The position numbers were made by a program, and so were the translations under genes. Under the pieces are notes generated by a model. It searched no databases. It was not told where the DNA came from and saw only the letters and a list, made by a program, of their open reading frames with translations. From Taenia hydatigena (taxonomy: Eukaryota > Platyhelminthes > Cestoda > Cyclophyllidea > Taeniidae), in NCBI GenBank assembly GCA_036345935.2, contig JADWOT020000009.1, positions 15,557,556 to 15,621,555 on the forward strand: DNA of 64,000 nucleotides, in the 5' to 3' direction. Within the stretch, counting starts at the first letter, position 1. Every line of letters starts with the position of its first letter. Of the stretch, positions 28,040 through 41,822 are shown in pieces.

Positions 28040-31000
28040 CATTTTCTGTTGCCTACATAGTAGGTCTGACGAGATGGATCTATGGACGGTCTGATTGTGC
28101 GTACAACTAACCAAAGCTGAACCATCCCGGTGATAAAGCGTGCATTAAAATAATTCCCGATGTAGAGTTGGCCAGTGCTTTTACCGTAAATTTTGGCAAA
28201 CACTTTTGATTTAGGAGGTAATTATTAGTTAAATTGTTTTCTTTGAAGATGCTCAATGCCGGCATTCCCCGTTTAGTCGTAATGAGATGCTACAAGTTTA
28301 TTAGGGATGAGGATCTCTCACGTCTAGATAAATGGAAAGGTGAGAAAAAAAACAGCACTCCTTCTAAGTTCGCTCAGGACCCTGAGATCTATGTAAAACT
28401 ACACAACATTGTAGGCCTCAAGCATCCCTTGGGTGCTCGGTGAAGGCTGAACTTTGCAAAGGAGATTGCTAACATTCCTTCTTGGCTGTGGTGCCTACAA
28501 GGCTTCTCACAACACCGACTACGTTGTAGTGGCCAGTGTGGGAGGTAGAGCAAGGATAGCGTCTGAGGCGAAGCTCCAGAAAGGGTTGAATGGCCGTGTA
28601 GTGCTTTGATTGTCTGCTTCATTCTCGATGTTGGTCATGTGTTGAGTAGACAGTTCGCCACTGCATCTCCACCGTGCATATTCCGACCGGATTTTGTGTC
28701 TTTCTACTTGTTTAAGGAAGTCTCAGGACGCTACACTTCTCAGCTATTCCAAGGTGAATGGCATCGTCTCATCTGTGTACGCTTCGAGGTCTCAGATGTT
28801 TTGGTTGTCTCCATTTCCCAAAGAATGTGTTTCGTGGAACTTCAATAGGCAAGAAATAGCTAGCAATGAACAAAGCCCATTCTTCCATATCGCTTCCATA
28901 ATCTACCTCCAAACCAAAAGAAATCGTCACATGGAGGTATTCAAAGGTCTTAGTTTTGTGCAATGGCATGCGTTGATTGAATGATTGCCTCTCTCACTCT
29001 CCGGTTGACTTTACTGCACTCTTGTCCCAATTTTGAGTGTGAAACTCTGTTCACTCTGTTCCATTATATGTTAATATGGGCCAGCAAAGAGGGTAGGGAA
29101 CAGTGATTAGTTGAACTGGTAGGTCCATTCAACAGCTATATTTGCTGCGTCTTTGCAAATGACTGCGCAAATAGGTAGACTTGAATAAAAATTTCGTGAC
29201 TTGTGTGTTCCTAAGTGAAATGTTGGTTGGTGGATCAGTCCATCGATGGCGCACAAATGCAGTGCATTCTGTGATGTTTCCTCTTGAAGTAGCGCATTTA
29301 CCAAACAATCATTTCGTCACCTCGCATGACCGTCTATCCGTCTCTCTGTCTGTCTACATCACACCGTCAATCTCGACCATAGTTGTGGTCCTGTCACTAG
29401 CCCTAGTCGCGGTGATCACGCATTTCTGTGGACCGTTCCATAAGGGAGGATACAACCCAACATGCTGAACCATAACACGATTACCTCACTGCGGGTCCAG
29501 TGCCAATTGTTTGGGGTTGGAGCAGCTTACCACTGGCTGGCTCAGTCACTGAATGTTCGGGAGGGAATGATTGGAAATGCTGGTTGATGTGAAGTTGGCT
29601 GCAAAGAGATGTTGGCAAACGTAAGCCAATTAAGGAGGTGGATTTGGAGATAACCGTCCAGATGTTGGACGGAATGCGAGTTGGGTGATGAGGTGGGTTG
29701 GTGGGCGGAGGGGCATGTACACTAGTTGGAGTGAGAGATGGAGGTTGCAAGGCGATGGGTGTGCTGACCTATGGGTAGAGAGTAAATACAGGTACAGGTA
29801 TGGATGTCTAGATAAGTAAATTAATGTACTGGCGCGGATTGGACTGATAAATGAATAAATGAAGGAAAAGATGCATGCATAGGTAATGGACGGTTGGATA
29901 AAATAGATGGATGCGTAGATGCAGGTCCAGCATACAATGGATAGGAGATGCATCGATGGATAAGCAGAGCGTGGATCTCCAAATGAATGGATGGATGGAT
30001 GAAGGAATGGATGCAAGGCTAATAGACGGATGGATGTGTGGAGATCAAAACTGACTTATGGGTACAGCACAGGCGCTCGGGTTAATGATAGAGAGTGGAC
30101 GAAAACGGGTTGGGTAAGGAGTTAATGATTGAATAAATTGGGTGAATAAAGGTAGGGACGTATGATGAAATGATACAAATGACTGGATGCGTACTGGATA
30201 AATGGGTAGTCAAATGAAATGATGTGTGGATAGAAGATGGACGGATGGATACAGGTTGGGTTAGCTTGCTGAGTTTAGTAAAGTGGGTGGAATAAACACG
30301 GTCTGCCACTGTGGACCTCTTAGTCATCCTGTTTTCGTGTTGCAACAAGTAACCATCGAAGTGGATGCGTAGTGAATGATTGGACGGTGGAGAGATGAAT
30401 GACTGGGTAGAGAATAAATGCATAAATGCTAACTTGATGGGGAGTAGAGTGATAAATCTGATTAATGGATGAATGGATGGGTGCATGGACGATGGAATGA
30501 ATGGTTAATACATGAATGGGTGGATGGGTTTGGGATGCATTATGGGGTGATTACTGAATGACAACGACATGGACATTAAGAGGGTGGATGATAAAATGAT
30601 TAATCAAGGGAAAGGACAAGGGATGTACGGTAGTATGAGCACAGGATGGATTGCCAGGACGGAGAGATGGAAAGGAAATGGATGAATGCATAAAAGGACG
30701 AATGTGTGCCTAATGGGTGAGTGGATGAACACAAGTGGATAGGTATTTGATGGAGTGGCACTAGATTTACGAAAAACGAGTAAATAGGTTAAGGAATGTA
30801 TTATTGGATGTAAAGGCTCTTCATGCCTGTAAATGGCAATATGAATGAAGATATAATACTTCAGCTGGATGCGCGTTATCGAGAGAAAGAAGAGTTTAAA
30901 GGCCTGTAGGCGTGGACCAGAATGCAGACGACGTACTGGATACTGAAGGACAGAGGGTCACATAAACATTTAATGCATGACATGGCCGCTCACCTCCTCT

Positions 31001-34000
31001 GCACGTCGTCTACAGCGCTCTATTTGGTCACGCCCTCGTATGTCAGCACAAAGTAGTCGGTGATATGAGAAGGAAAACTCACGGAGAATTAGCGATAGTC
31101 ATCGCTAGTCATCAGTGCAAGTGAGATCGTGCTTAACCTTAACGCCGCTGCTTTATTAAATCCTTTTGACTAAATGAGAAATATCATCCCTCCTAAAAGC
31201 TGCGTTGAAGAGAGATGTGAGGAATAAGAAAATGTGCTGGCCATCAAGCATGTTCATCTCTTCAAGGAATGAATTGTTAGATGGATACTGCTTAAGCGGA
31301 TGTGGGCTGGAATGGGGCATGGGTAGATGATTGATGCGGTAAGGGGATACAGCACATGGTTTAATAGTTGCATAAATTGCTTCAAAACAAAATGGCTAAG
31401 TGCATAAATGCAGGATAGGCGGCTTCATGATGGATGGATTTATGCGAGTCAGAATGGATAAATGAAAGAATGTGGGATGGTTGGATAGGTGAATGAATGC
31501 AGGCTGAATAAAATTAATGTGGAGCAGATGCTGTTACTGTGCTGCATGGATATCCAGTAAGTTGTGACCCTTGCCCTTGTCAAGAATTGAGGCAGGCATA
31601 TGTCTAAAACCATTTATCTTATCCATTGTTTGCCCTACTTGTAACGTCTGGAGAGTTGGAAAAACACTACTTCATATTCTACAGCCACCATTTCCTTTGA
31701 GGTGTCTCTGCGTATATCTTGACTTGCCTCCTCTCCCTTCCCATCGCCACCCATTCTGCGCACTACTGTGCAGCAGTGCAGGTGGTTACCCACTGAATCA
31801 CCATAACTAACGTGAAGTTGCGTGGCTATTGTCAATGCCTCTACTGCTTCTCCCCCACCCACAGTTGTTCCTCACGTCAAAAGTGACAGAATGAAAAGGT
31901 CTGGCTGTCCACTCAACTCCATATTTTCTCGATTCCATGTTGGGCCGAACCCTCTGGAACCATTTAGAAATTAGAGAGCTGAGCTGAGTCTCCTCCACCA
32001 TCACGGTCGTTTGTTTGGCTAAGAACGTCGCATGCTCTGTCGCCTGTAAAACTGGTCTGATAGGAAAGAAAAGGGTAGCTAAGCAGACATAATTTGGGGA
32101 GTTTTTAAAAATATTTTTTTATCATATCTTGAACAAATTAGTTTATAAAAAGCGTTTCTTTGTTCAGTCGGTTCTTCAGTGGATCATTACATTACTCATT
32201 AACTAGTCGGATTTCGTGCTTTCCCTTTACCACTCCATTCTCCTGCCAAACATCCACTTCAGCATCAAGCATCTTAGGTTACGGTGCATTGTCACTTGTT
32301 CTTGACAAATTGCTCTCCACCTAGTTGCAGTTTATTTGAGAACACACGAAATTCCCTGCTTCGCATGTCTCGTTTCAATCATCGTCAGTTGTGTGTCCTG
32401 CCCCCGCGACTCCTGCAGGTGCTCAGCAACAGAGTTGATTAAGAATGCTGTAAACCCAATAATCCTCTGGTGCAATTTTCACACTTAAGGCGACAAGTTG
32501 GTTGCATTTCCATGACCACAACCTGCATTGTGCATTTTCCGTGGCCGTTGGCATAGTTGAAGAGCATACAATAATTTAGTGTCTTGTAGTCTTGATGAAG
32601 ACAAAAGAAAATATGGATGGAACTGCGAGCTTTATTATATGACTGCTTCTGGGTTAGAGTTCCTATGATTGGCGATGAACATGCGTGATGGCCATCACAT
32701 TTCCTCGTTCTCCATAGCTTCCTCAACGCAGCTCTCAGACGAGATAAAACTCCCCATTTATTCAAACGGATTTGAAAAGTCAGCGACTTTGGAGCCAAGT
32801 ACGGCCTCACTTGGACAGAAATGCGATGACCGCCGCTAGCTTTCCGTGGGTTTCCTTTCATATGCCACCGACAGCCTTATGCTGAACAACGAGTGAGTTG
32901 CCAAGGGGAACGTTGTAGACGAAGTGCAGAATAGATGAGTGGCTATATCATGCATGGGATGTTTGTATGACTCTCGGTGATTGATAACGAGTCACTAAAG
33001 TGCCTTCCGGTACAAGCCTGTGGCCTTCGAGCCCTTCTACCCATCAACAATGCGTATTCTACACCGGTATTATGCCTTCAAGCATCTTCAATGAAGTTAG
33101 CGGACTCTACACACCTTCCTTCACCCTAAGACATTTCCCCTTTTTGAGGTCTGCTTTAGTGGTGCCTCTTTAGATTTACTGGTATGGCGACGGAGGTTTC
33201 AACTGCCTCACCTCTTTGCACATTCTTAACTTCGTCTTTCCACTAAGGTGAAACTAATATTGTGCATTGTAAAAATCAAATTCTATTTTCTTCTTCCTTT
33301 CCTTTATCTCAACATAAACACCTTTTACCAGTTATAGAGCTGAATAGCCTTTGTTTCCACTATAGTAAAGGCTAATTGATGGGTCTACTTCTTACTTATC
33401 ATTACGTGTCTGAGTGAGGTTTGATTTTAATCTAGCTTTACCTTATATTCGGTTGTGTTCGATTGTACTAGCATTCAAGCCAGCATAAAGAGCGAGATGA
33501 ATGGTTGAATAGGCTCGTTAGACGAGATGGATTAGTGGATGGGTGGAAATGTAAAGAAAGTATGAGATATTGAATGCATACGCTGATGCACAAAAGGTTG
33601 GTTGATTGTAAATATGGCCAATTGAAAGAAAATTAAAAAAGGAACGAATAATGAAGCTATAGATACACAATGGACGGATAGAAGCATGGATACAGAATTC
33701 GCAAACGATGGATTTCAGATGATGAATGGATGAATGCGGAGATGCGAATTAAACAAATGGGTGGATTTATAGGGTGCTAGCTTAAAGGATGCTAGCATAG
33801 ATGGTTGGATGGCTAGAGTGATGGACAGGGGAAGACGGTCAGATAGATTTGTAGATACAGACTTGCTGAATGGACGGATTGGTGGGAGCTGTAGGGACAA
33901 ATAATTCCATAGGGGTATGGATGAATGGACAGATGAAAGTAAAAGTGATTAATGTATGAATGGATGTGCGCAGAATGGATAATAGAATGATTTTTGGGAT

Positions 34001-34080
34001 GAACACAGAAAAGATGATTTACTGAATAAATGGGGGACTGAGACTTCTCCTACTTCGCGGTGTTCGACTTTACTGGGTAA
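28040..34080 (-). repeat. inverted-repeat block D', right arm
   Basis: Reverse-complement partner of 20080-25605. It carries one extra segment (about 30780-31290) that is not in the left arm at the corresponding place. Filled with GGATG-rich array at 29690-30760 and 31290-31510 and at its end (33500-34030). Confidence 0.85.
30780..31290 (+). repeat. extra direct-orientation segment inside D'
   Basis: 30830-31260 resembles 21050-21390 in the same orientation, while the true arm partner of 21050-21390 is at about 32690-32950 in reverse complement. The right arm therefore holds two copies in opposite orientation, about 1.5 kb apart. Confidence 0.55.
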
Positions 34081-35050
34081 AGCGCGACTTTCGTTGCCTG
34101 TGTGATAGGTTTGGCTGCGCTCATTCAAGCAAGTGTAACGTACTCTGATTCTATTTGTAAATGAAAAAGCAAAGCCGACTTAAGAAGCACTAAAAGCGTA
34201 AATAGTTTTGGAGATAGCCGAGAATTGGCAAAGTGCTTCCCATTGGCTACGCGGTTTTTCCTCAAGGTCTTGAGGTGAACGCGACAGCATGAAGGATTGT
34301 CAGGAGTCTTTCGTGCTCAACCTCATGTAGACCTTGCATGCCTAAGAAAGACTGCACAATGCAGAGGTGGAAGACAACACATGTTCCTAGCTATGGTACC
34401 TTTCAAGTCTCCCAGTGTAGAATCTTCTTGATAGCCCAGGATTGCAGTGCATGACTTTGGAGGTTCTATCATAGTTGTGACAATCGAATGCAATGCAATT
34501 TGTTTATCAATCGGTTTTGGTGGTGAACCAACGAGGGACTCCGTTATCTACTCTTGTACAGCAGCCTGGTCTCCAAGCCATGTCGGTCAAAAACTCGTAA
34601 ACTTGCTAAATCCTTTGTAATGCAAAGAAGGAAAAGCAGGTAAGAGAAATACATGGTTTCGATTATTTTTAAAATTAGATTTACTTAAGTGGAAAGAGGA
34701 GACTGATCTTGTGCGAATCTTTGAGGAGGCTGAGTTCTCTTGAGTGTTTCACGCAACTCAGAAAATTGCAAGAATAACAAAAGAGAGAAGATACTTAAAG
34801 AGCTGAAATACGTGGAGCCTCTCAAGACTTTCCCAGATGCATGATTTCGTAAGATAGCTCAGCAGTTCTCTGCTCTTGGTTAAAATTAAGTTGGAATACC
34901 GACTTTACCTTAAATTATAAACGAGAATATCTTGGCATATGTAAGCAAGTGTGCAAGTAGGGGTTGCAGATGGTTAGATGCTTCCATTGATTAACAAACG
35001 CCTCGATGGGTGAAGTGAGTAGCAGGCAGTGGAGCAGGATGGTTAGCAAA
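33480..35050 (-). repeat. repeat body plus array, inverted copy
   Basis: Minus-strand copy with its GGATG array at 33500-34030. From 34.1 to 35.0 kb it is closest to copy 2 at 10-11 kb. Below about 34.1 kb it is closest to copy 3 and block D. It looks like a chimera of the two left-arm copies. Confidence 0.7.
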
Positions 35051-38000
35051 GAAGGATATACTTAAGTGGGAAGTAAAATGAAGCGATGTGAGGAGGCTAT
35101 TAGTATGCATTATGGAACTAAACGCATACGTGGATGGTTTCAGGATGATTGTGTCGAGAGTTCTACGTAGGCAATTCAACTCAATTCAGAGCGTTGAATT
35201 AGTTTCGTACACATCACAGGACAACTGGACCACTTTGCTAGCTTTCCTTTCTGTTTGCCGACAGTATGCATTCCGCTTAAGTATTATAACTGTGTTCCTA
35301 TTCAAGGAAGTTTCATTGTGCTGCACGCCTTTTTGTGCCTTTAGATGCTTTCTTGTCAGCACAGTCAAGTCTCCGCTGTGCATTAACTCGGCAAGTACAA
35401 GCGCCTCAAACCTCCTTACAAGATCAGTCCTACCCTTTCAATTAAGCATTTGTAAAGTCACAAAACTTCTGAGAAACTTTTTCTTTCCTTATTCTTTTCC
35501 TTTTCCTGACTGCGATAAATTTTACTGGCAAAGGCCGCTTCGTTTGACTCCCATTACGCTCCCAATCGAGAGGTGATTGTAGTATCAGATTTTTGTTGAC
35601 TTTATGGATTGTGTTTCCTTATTTTGTCCATTTACTGTCTTATTTCTCATACGGATGGCAAGTGAACGCAGTCGGCTCGGTAGACAATAGCGTGCAAACT
35701 GTGGAGACGTGCACAATGTCCGTGGTACTCGACGTCACCGTCGAAGTGGATGTCAATGGTCAGAATTGGTGGACAGAGTAAGTTGTTGTAGAACCTTTAC
35801 AGTGGTGACATCCGCACATTCGAACCGGTCGTTCTTGCAGCTCTTTTGCTGCTTCTTAGCTCTCACTTCAATGCCTGCATAAACGTGACTTTCAATCCCC
35901 TTTTCTGATTTACGTTGCCATGTTATTAGCCGGGATCTTATCCCCTGCTTTTGTAATTAATTTAGCTATAAGTTAAGCGTGAATCATGCGCTCAAATTAA
36001 ACGATGAGTGAATGAGTGGGTGAGTGAATAAGTAGGTGGAGTAGTAATTACTGCATTTAATATATGCTGTGGAATGCTTGGAAAGATGTAGGAGTACACA
36101 GGGTTGTAGAGTTGATTGTGAGATCAAGGTGATAGCTGATTACCCGACAAGTGGGTGAAGCTGGAAATGCATCCTCAAGAGAATGACTTGACGGACAGAC
36201 GAGCAGGCAGGCGAATGTGGACAGGTGGATGTGTAGAAATGCCAAAGTTGTTTCAGTTGAAGTGCGAGTGTGTTGATGATATTGCACACAGAAGCGGAAC
36301 CGGGTTGCGCCTTGTCTTCTCCTCCTTATGACCTAGCCATAAAGCCACGTGTTGCGATGCGTTGTAGAGCCCTACGGACGTTGCATTTATTACGTGGGTG
36401 TAGATCAAAAAGAATCTTTCTGGCGTTTGCTTTATTCTGCCGAGCAGGACTTACTTTTAGTCAGATGCCGACAGTATTAAAGAGAATTTTTTGCTTATTA
36501 ACTTGTTCTGAATAAAGAGCTTTTATTAAATTGAGAGTATTCACTTTTTAAAGCATTTGGAGTGCCTATTCGTTGATTGAACTAACACAGGAGATCACAT
36601 CTTCTATTGAAGCTAATGGGCATTCATTTTGCCAGACTTGCTATACGGGCATCGGGAATGGTACTTTCTTCAATAAAGTGGGCAACGACGACATCAGCGT
36701 GGACGCAGTCTAATGCAAAGTCTATTGAGCTTAAATTATAAATTTGGGCGGTTCCTTAGGGTTAGATTACACCAAAGTGATTTACAGAAGGAAAGAGGAG
36801 AAAAGGATGAGGTTGCTTGTGGTTGTTGGGAGGTTTAGTACGGTGGTGAGGGCTTAGCCAAACAATGTGGATATGACACAGGAGAAGAGGTTAAAAAGAT
36901 TGCTATGTTTATCTCATTAGAGATGTTTGACGTGGCGCACAAATTTGGATAAGGAAGAAGTAGTGGGGAAAGCAATGATGGCGGCACGAGCGCCCATCAA
37001 TCTTGGTGACTCACAAAGTAACCACCTAGTCGCCAATTGAGCACTTCGTGGGAAGGACAACAATTGGAAGAGAGAGTGAGCGACTAGTTGAGGAGAGGAA
37101 GTCAAAAATTGGATGCATAAGCTGACGTGATTTGTACATCAAACATTTGGCAAGACAACAAATTCTAGGCACGTGACTGTTCCCCGCTCAACAAAGGGCA
37201 GGGAAGACATCTTGATGGATGCCTTTATGTCACCATATCTGCATCCATCCTTCCCTTACTTTATCGGTTCCGTGCTCATCCAGACATCCATTTATCTCGT
37301 ACTTATTGAGCTCTTAAAGCTCTATCCAATTATCCACTTATCCAGAATCCAAGCTTTCAACCACCCAGTATCATTCCACCCATCCATCAAAACCCTCCTC
37401 TTTCACCAATTTTCTGCATTTAGTGACTCATTCATCCATTTCATATCCTAACTACTATTCATGCATGCTTTTGCAATCTTGACACTTATACTCACCTTCC
37501 TCTCCCTTCACTCACTTACCACCTGCATGTCAAAACACCTCATTAGCCACCCGTCATTTTATCAACCAAGGCATTTGGATACACAAATGAACGCTCAAGT
37601 GTCTAGAGACCTACCCCCTTGACGTTAGTGTAAATCATATTAACATTTTGGATTTGTTTTTCCTGGTCATACTCGCACAATGCCATGCCACATTCACCTA
37701 CATGCAACTGGAAACCCCGTCAATATGATATGAATGGCCTTTAGACGGGGCACTACAAACCACAGGGTAGCCTCAATGATAATATCTATTGTGTTGAGAT
37801 GAAGAAGGAAAAAATGGAAAAAAGATGAGTCCTTTTGATGATTATTAACATTATTTATACATGAGTAGAAAGGCAGTTGTTCTTGTGTAAAAGTTGAGCC
37901 AGTTAAGTCCTCCGGATGAGTACGTGGATAGAGTGGACCGACGAACGGATGCCTCAAATTGATGTGTATATGAAGGGTGAATTGGATGGATAGATATCAA

Positions 38001-41000
38001 TCGAGCGAATGGATAGACGGGGGATGAATAGTTGATTGGGATGGATGCAGCATGGGTGAGTACAGGATAGATGTTTTTGTGGTAGGATGCAGAATATACG
38101 AATATATGTTGAAGGGGTGAATGAACAGGCGGATGTAACACGGAACAGATTGATGGAGTTAGGTTTGGTAAGTGAATGGATGCAGAATAGATGGGATAAT
38201 GCAGGGTTGGGTAGATACCGGATGGATGAATGCATACAGGATAGGTGCAGGATGAATGGGTGAAAGGATTAGTGGTTAAGAGAATCGACAGAGCATGGAT
38301 ACGGGTTGAATGGATGGATGGACGTGTGACACAGACCAGGTGGATTCTGGAAAGACAGTGTAGGGGTGGATTCTAAATCTATAGATGCAGTTGGTATGCA
38401 GCACGCTTGTCTGGTTCATGAACCAGTGATCTGAGGCGTGACCAGGTAAGAGGAGTGACAAATTGGCTTGCAGAACGATGCCACGGTTAGCTCACATTGG
38501 GAAGTATGTCAAATAATGTTGTTGTTTTAAAGGTGACTTTCGTGAGATGGCTGGGCTGCTCTGCATTTAAAATATAAATGCTCCCAAATGCAGGTTTAAA
38601 TTAAAATTATTAACGAAAAGGATTCTACACATGCAATTCAACAGGCGAGTACATTTGTAGGCAGGTTGATGCTTACGCAGACAAACAAGTGCCTCGATGG
38701 TAGAAAGGAGAGGCGGACATTGAGGTAGGTGGGTGGGTGGGCAGGGAGTCATACGAGTCAGTGGCAGTGGGCTACAGAACAGACAGATGGGAGATGAGTA
38801 TGTCAACAGGTAGGTGGGAGTCGATGGAAGGTTGTGGAAATGAATTAAATGGATGTGGAGTGAAGGAATACAAGGCGATTGAACACGGATATGGACAAAG
38901 GCTCTGCCAATGGATGGGTGTAGGATGATGGATTTATGGAAACAGGATAAATAAAACAGGATGAATAGCCTCGACGTGGAAGAATATAAGATGGATAAAC
39001 GCATATAGAATCGTTGGATGGATGAGTGAATAGGCTGTGGATATATAATGGATTACTACAGGGTGGATTTATGTATAAACGGAAGGTTTCAGTGTAGAGA
39101 AATGGATAAATGGATGAATCGATAGATAAATAAAGGATGGGCGACTACCGTTATCATGATTTATTTACATTCATTAGGCCGTTGCTCCTGCCTTTGCCGA
39201 CAAGAGGCTCTCGCGAACCCTCACAGAAGATACATACCCCACCGATGGCTGCCCTTTCTCTCTTTTGGTTGACACCCTTTCTGCCCTTTCTGCACGTCAA
39301 ACATAGGAGACGAAATAGAAGCTGTGGTCCATCCATTTCTTTGCTCCCTAGTCGACGTCTAGCTGAGCTAGCGCAACTGATTCCCAGCCACTAAAAGAGT
39401 GTTTGGTCTACTTTTTCCATTCGAGAGACAACTCGGGTTTCTTCAATCCTAAGATATTGTTCAACTTTCACATTTTTGAATTGGAACGAACAGCATGCAG
39501 AGAACTGAGTCTTTGCTATTGCCGCTGAGAGACGCGTTTTACTCGCCTGAAGAACGGATCTGATGAGTTCAAGGTATCGACAGGCTCGACCGAAAGTACG
39601 ACCAATCGACAGTGAAGTGGGTGGTTTGTTTAATCGAGACAAGCTCAAGCGATTACTCGATTAGACGCCTCCCTTGCTTAGTAACACTGAGGTACTACGA
39701 AGCTGAGGCGAGAATGGGCCTTTTTATCTGGCCTCGAGCAGGACTGAGCACATGGTCTTGCTTTTGTTGTCTTCTGGATCTTATTAAATTTAACCTTCTG
39801 GGCAGCTTCTGCGTGGATCGTCTGCTGTCAGGGACCAGTAATTGAACTTGATGGCAGCCATACCAAATCGCATTGTCATACGGTATGAGTTTCGATTGTG
39901 ATCCACTTAAGGACTCCGCTATCATATTTCCGACTACTATTATTGTATCACTCATAAGCCAATTGGGTTTTATCATTTCGTCCTCCCATTATACTCACTT
40001 GTCACACCTCTGTTTTAGCACTAAGTATCCCAGTGCAAGATCCACTGTCAGCTGCTCATGATGCCTTAGCCTCCACGCACTTCGAAGTCTAGCAATGGGG
40101 ACCTTAACCACTTCTGCAAGAATGCACTAACTTCTTTCCTTAGCAAGTCTTTCATTGACTCCTCTTTACAATCCAACCACTCTTATTTGCGTGTTCCTCA
40201 ATCGCATCTTCCTTAGGTGCTCAACAGCAGATTTGACTACGTGAAGTGCTGGCAACTCTAGCGATCGACTTCAGCTCGCCCAATTAAGCTGATGAGGCGA
40301 GACCACCTCCATGGCAACTTGCTCTGCGCGCCTCTTTGCACCGTCGGTACCTTAGAATGAAGCACAATGGTTCAGTGCCTAAGTACTGTTTATCAACAGA
40401 GGAAAAATCGGTTTTCGTCAGGAAGGAGCATTGGCACTTTTGATTGCGTTGCATTGTTGATCAGTTCGCCAATCGCATTGCTATGTAAACAAACATAAAC
40501 CAGTTGCATGGTTTTATGCGTTTTCCCATCTGCTGCCAAGATTATCAGTCACTCTCCCGTTATAGCTAATAGAAAGTGAGTAAAGTGCTTTGATGTAAAG
40601 GGCGCTAAGGAGTGGAAGTGCCAGAAGCTGAGTGGTGTGGCCTTGGGGACTTGTTGAGATAATCCAACCCTTCTCTTATCGCATGCCTCATTGTGCATTG
40701 TGGATCTTGTGCGTGGAAGCCAGCCTGATGACTAGTGCAGGCTGTCAGACTGTGCTAGAACCTCACTGGGTTGATAGGTGACCAATCAGCAATGACTGAG
40801 ATAATGCGCTATTCTCAACATGTCTGAAAAATTAAGAACAAATGACAGCAACGTCTAAAAAATTCAGCATAAAGTGTCTTGTAGTGTCTTGCTGCTTGCC
40901 TTGGCCTTGGATTCATTGTTTAAATAACCGTTTTTTCTTGATTTTATAACCGATAGCTTTACAAGCTTTCACGATCATTGACTGATGGTATTCAGGCTGA

Positions 41001-41822
41001 ATTTCTTTGTGGCGCCGTCAAGCAACTTTCATTCAAGGCACGGAGTAATGAAATATTTAGCTGCTGGAGTAGAACAGTTACAGAAATCTTTCCTCTCCAT
41101 CATGTGGGATAGGGTTCACCAAACTCCATTCCTGTTAGACTTAATTATGGGAAAATGTTCAAGATAGCAGGGGAGAAATGTCTACTTACTTAATGTGTGG
41201 ACTTTCTTGGTGACTCGATTATCACGATGGTTGTATAAAGGTCTTAATTCAAACCCCTCAGGTCGGTTGGATGAAGTCGTCTCCAGAGAGCAACCAGAGG
41301 TAACAATTTAGTTTGAGGCATTAAGGGATGTCAAGAATGTCGCGTTGTTTGGCAGAATCCAAAACGTGTCTCAAGCAGATTAGTTAAGTATGAGGCAGAA
41401 AGTAAGTTACCCGGTAGTCCTGCAGCCAAGAATCGACACGTCAACACTGAGAGTGTTTTCATAGATCATGGCAGTTGATTGTTAGAGTGGAGTCTGTCAC
41501 CTCGTGAGCGGACAGTTCTCTGGCAAATAGTCTAACTTCAACAGGTTGTCCAGTCAGGGGTTGGAAACATCGAGACGAGACATCCTTAATTTGACCCGCT
41601 GCATTTTTTTATGCCAGCGACATGTCCTCATAAAAGGCTCCAAGCGCTTTCATAGGCGTCTAGAAAGGAATTAAATTCTGCTAGACGGCAAACATCCACC
41701 ATCTGCTGCCGCTCTCGCCCCCGCGATGACAGGTCCAAGCAAGCCCCACATTGTGGAGAGGGGAGGGACGGAGGGTGGGGTGGGCAACTTAACAGCTTAT
41801 CCCGCCTTTTTTCTGCCCCATT
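34080..41822 (-). repeat. inverted-repeat block A', right arm
   Basis: Reverse-complement partner of 2930-11075. Its inner edge lies inside a repeat-body copy (33480-35050). Its outer edge is an abrupt joint at 41822/41823, where the sequence switches from matching 2.93 kb to matching 19.37 kb. No gene supported. Confidence 0.85.
35051..39150. other. inner part of block A', no gene seen
   Basis: Mirror of 5670-9890: linker modules, a CATC array at 37210-37600 and GGATG arrays at 37900-38400 and 38640-39140. A plus-strand frame at 35593-35781 mirrors 9201-9389 and belongs to the GACGGTGACGT module. Confidence 0.5.
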
